DNA of 8,957 nucleotides. It comes from Rhodospirillales bacterium. Lineage in GTDB: Bacteria > Pseudomonadota > Alphaproteobacteria > ATCC43930 > CGMCC-115725. The stretch spans positions 1 to 8,957 of the forward strand of contig JAATGI010000196.1 of NCBI GenBank assembly GCA_015654725.1. The letters are read 5' to 3'. Each line of letters opens with the position of its first letter. The stretch's first letter is position 1. The notes beneath the pieces were generated by a model. The model was not told the origin of the DNA and did no database searches. It was given only the letters and a program-made list of their open reading frames with translations. Both the position numbers and the translations under genes were made by a program. Of the stretch, positions 6,852 through 8,957 are shown piece by piece.

Positions 6852-6991
6852 CGACCTCTCACGTCCCAAACCCCACCCGCACCCGGAGCATCGACCGACG
6901 TATCGCCTTCCATGTCGATACAATCTCGAAAGGCTTTCTCGATGGTTGCCACGATCCGCTCGCGAAATTCCTTGGAATTTGGCGTCGGCAT
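6848..6991 (-). CDS. Small hypothetical ORF (47 aa) upstream of the DUF559 gene
   Basis: I do not recognise the product. The 47-residue sequence starts MPTPNSKEFRERIVATIEKA and continues with FRDCIDMEGD; residues 7-25 would form an amphipathic helix, followed by a Gly/Asp-rich segment ending in WDVRGR. There is no signal peptide or membrane segment. Support for translation: ATG at 6991 with GAGGGG (7004-6999) 7 bases upstream, 17 bases after the infB stop, and a stop codon overlapping the DUF559 start as ATGA. Third codon positions are clearly less GC-rich than in infB. It could be a partner of the endonuclease, or merely a leader ORF that feeds ribosomes to it. Homology evidence is lacking. 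Confidence 0.5.
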   Translation of the reverse strand: MPTPNSKEFRERIVATIEKAFRDCIDMEGDTSVDAPGAGGVWDVRGR

Positions 6992-7008
6992 TGGTGATCC
7001 CCTCGTCC

Positions 7009-8957
7009 CTACAGCGCCCGAGCGACTTCCTCCATCTCGAAGCACTCGATGGTGTCGCCGACCTGGATATTGTCGTAATTCTCGAACGCCATGCCGCATT
7101 CGAAACCCTCGCGGACCTCGCGGGCCTCGTCCTTGAAGCGCTTCAGCGTCTTCAAGGTGCCTTCGTGGATCACGATGTTGTCGCGCAACAGCCGCACCCG
7201 GGCGCCGCGCTTGACGATGCCTTCGGTGACCATGCAGCCCGCGACCTTGCCGACCTTGGTGATATTGAAAACCTCGCGGATGGCGGCATTGCCGAGGAAG
7301 CGTTCGCGCCGCGTCGGCGACAACAGCCCGCCCATCGCTTTTTTCAGATCGTCGATCACGTCGTAAATGATCGAGTAGTAGCGGATCTCGACGCCGTCGC
7401 GCCGGGCGAGATCGCGCGCCTGCGGGTTGGCGCGGACGTTGAAGCCGATGATGATGGCGTTCGAGGCCTTGGCGAGGATCACGTCGCTTTCGTTGATCCC
7501 GCCCACCGCCGCGTGGAGCACGCGCGTCGAAACCTCGTCGGTCGCGAGCTTGTCCAGCGACGCCGTGATGGCTTCGAGCGAGCCCTGCACGTCGGATTTC
7601 ACGACCACGGCGAATTCCTTCTTTTCGCCCGCGGCGGCTTGCGCGAACATCTGCTCGACCGTGCCGCGCCCGATCGCGGCCGCCTGCTGATCGCGCCGCC
7701 GGCGCTGGCGGTAATCGGCGATGTCGCGCGCCCGGGTCTCGTTTTCGGCGACGACGAAATCGTCGCCCGCGAGCGGCACGCCGTTCAAGCCCAGCACCTC
7801 GACCGGCGTGGCGGGACCGGCCTCGTCGATATTCTCGCCGTGATCGTCCAACAGGGCGCGCACGCGCCCCCACTCGCTCCCGGAGACGAAAATGTCGCCG
7901 ACATGAAGCGTGCCGCGCTGAATCAGCACGGTCGCGACCGGCCCGCGGCCGCGCTCCAACTTCGCCTCGATCACGGCGCCGCTCGCCGGGCGGCGCGGAT
8001 TGGTCTTGAGATCGAGGATTTCGGATTGCAACAGAATCGCTTCCTCGAGCCTGTCGAGCCCGGTCTTTTTGAGCGCCGAGACCTCGACATCGAGAATGTC
8101 GCCGCCGAGCTTTTCGACCTGCAATTCATATTGCAGCAATTCCTGGCGCACGCGGTCGGGATTGGCGTCGTGTTTATCGACCTTGTTGATGGCGACGATG
8201 ATCGGAACCTTCGCCGCCTTGGCATGGCGGATCGCCTCGACCGTCTGCTCCTTGATGCCGTCATCGGCGGCGACCACCAGCACCACGATGTCGGTGACGT
8301 TGGCGCCGCGCGCGCGCATGGCGGTGAAGGCCTGATGGCCCGGCGTGTCGATGAAGGTGATGCGCTGACCGCTCTTCAGATGCACTTGATAGGCGCCGAT
8401 ATGCTGGGTGATGCCGCCCGCCTCGCCGCCGGCGACGTCGGTGCCGCGCAGCGCATCCAAGAGCGAGGTCTTGCCGTGATCGACATGGCCCATGATGGTC
8501 ACGACCGGCGGCCGCGGCTCCTGCTCGTCGGGCACGTCGGCATCGCCACGCAGGCCGATTTCGATATCGGCTTCGGAGACGCGCTTGATCTTATGCCCGA
8601 ATTCGCTGACTACCAGCTCGGCCGTGTCGGCGTCGATGGCCTGGTTGATGGTCGCCATCACGCCCATGCGCATCAGCGCCTTGATCACGTCGGCGCCGCG
8701 CTCCGTCATGCGGTTGGCGAGCTCCTGCACGGTGATGTGCTCGGGCACGATCACGTCGCGGAACACCTTCGAGGGCTCGGCCGCCAGCAGTTGGGCGCGT
8801 TGCTTCTCGCGCTCGCGGGCGCGGCGCACCGAGGCGAGGCTGCGGACGCGCTCGTCCTCGTCCTGATTGAGGACGCGCGTCACGGTGAGCTTGCCGCTCG
8901 CCCGCCGCCGCTGCACGTCGCGGCGCGGCGCGACCGCGGCCTTTTTCACGTCCGTGC
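7009..8957 (-). CDS. infB: Translation initiation factor IF2 (5' end outside window)
   Basis: IF2 is the GTPase that places initiator fMet-tRNA on the 30S subunit and promotes subunit joining. About 649 codons are present, reading into the window edge; the Lys/Ala-rich N-terminal extension is missing. In order: the IF2_N region (VIVPEHITVQELANRM to GHKIKRV), then the G domain with GHVDHGKT (G1), the EAGGITQHIGAY switch (G2), DTPGHQAF (G3), NKVDKHDANPD (G4) and SALKKTG (G5). Next comes beta-barrel domain II (GRGPVATVLIQRGTLHVGD), domain III (VVVKSDVQGSLEAI) and the fMet-tRNA-binding C2 domain to the end (GDTIECFEMEEVARAL). The apparent GTG at 8949 is internal, since the frame stays open through it to the window edge. 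In Proteobacteria infB lies between nusA and rbfA; here the 47-codon ORF follows after 17 bases. Confidence 0.97.
   Translation of the reverse strand, partial: TDVKKAAVAPRRDVQRRRASGKLTVTRVLNQDEDERVRSLASVRRAREREKQRAQLLAAEPSKVFRDVIVPEHITVQELANRMTERGADVIKALMRMGVMATINQAIDADTAELVVSEFGHKIKRVSEADIEIGLRGDADVPDEQEPRPPVVTIMGHVDHGKTSLLDALRGTDVAGGEAGGITQHIGAYQVHLKSGQRITFIDTPGHQAFTAMRARGANVTDIVVLVVAADDGIKEQTVEAIRHAKAAKVPIIVAINKVDKHDANPDRVRQELLQYELQVEKLGGDILDVEVSALKKTGLDRLEEAILLQSEILDLKTNPRRPASGAVIEAKLERGRGPVATVLIQRGTLHVGDIFVSGSEWGRVRALLDDHGENIDEAGPATPVEVLGLNGVPLAGDDFVVAENETRARDIADYRQRRRRDQQAAAIGRGTVEQMFAQAAAGEKKEFAVVVKSDVQGSLEAITASLDKLATDEVSTRVLHAAVGGINESDVILAKASNAIIIGFNVRANPQARDLARRDGVEIRYYSIIYDVIDDLKKAMGGLLSPTRRERFLGNAAIREVFNITKVGKVAGCMVTEGIVKRGARVRLLRDNIVIHEGTLKTLKRFKDEAREVREGFECGMAFENYDNIQVGDTIECFEMEEVARAL

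Noticed and set aside
6848..6923. Longer DUF559 start at 6923 (24 extra residues)
   Set aside because: The extra residues are an Arg/Gly/Cys-rich out-of-frame reading of the 47-codon ORF. The ATG at 6851 has a Shine-Dalgarno and an ATGA overlap and fits the family start.

Overview
The window reads as GC-rich alphaproteobacterial chromosome, probably Rhodospirillales-like. The evidence is an irr gene (a Fur-family haem/iron regulator typical of Alphaproteobacteria) next to a rubrerythrin gene, and the conserved infB-rbfA-truB-rpsO-pnp translation/RNA-decay cluster. Every gene I can support lies on the minus strand, so transcription runs from base 8957 towards base 1. No tRNA, rRNA, CRISPR array, integrase or classical transposase is visible.

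Layout in transcription order: infB (translation initiation factor IF2, 5' end outside the window); a 47-codon ORF and a DUF559 (Vsr-like, PD-(D/E)XK fold) endonuclease gene joined by an ATGA overlap; rbfA (30S maturation); truB (tRNA U55 pseudouridine synthase), overlapping rbfA by 8 bases; rpsO (S15), whose ribosome binding site overlaps the truB stop; a 262-base gap full of stem-loops; pnp (polynucleotide phosphorylase). Next come a 141-base gap with another stem-loop element, a nitronate-monooxygenase-like flavoenzyme with a C-terminal cysteine cluster, irr, and the first 62 codons of rubrerythrin.

The core cluster makes the ribosome maturation, initiation and mRNA turnover machinery and is tightly packed and apparently translationally coupled. 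The distal part (irr, rubrerythrin) is an iron/peroxide module. The irr-rubrerythrin gap is conspicuously AT-rich and holds a promoter, an Irr-box-like dyad and a 10-base-period direct repeat.

The most unusual part is the DUF559 cassette between infB and rbfA, where those two genes are normally neighbours. Its 3' coding end is itself a GC-rich repeat able to fold as a three-way junction. Related GC-rich palindromic elements sit in the rpsO-pnp and pnp-flavoenzyme gaps. This looks like an endonuclease-plus-palindromic-repeat pairing, analogous in layout to RAYT/REP systems but with an unrelated enzyme. The pairing is inference from layout and shared architecture. The individual repeats, overlaps and motifs are read directly from the sequence.
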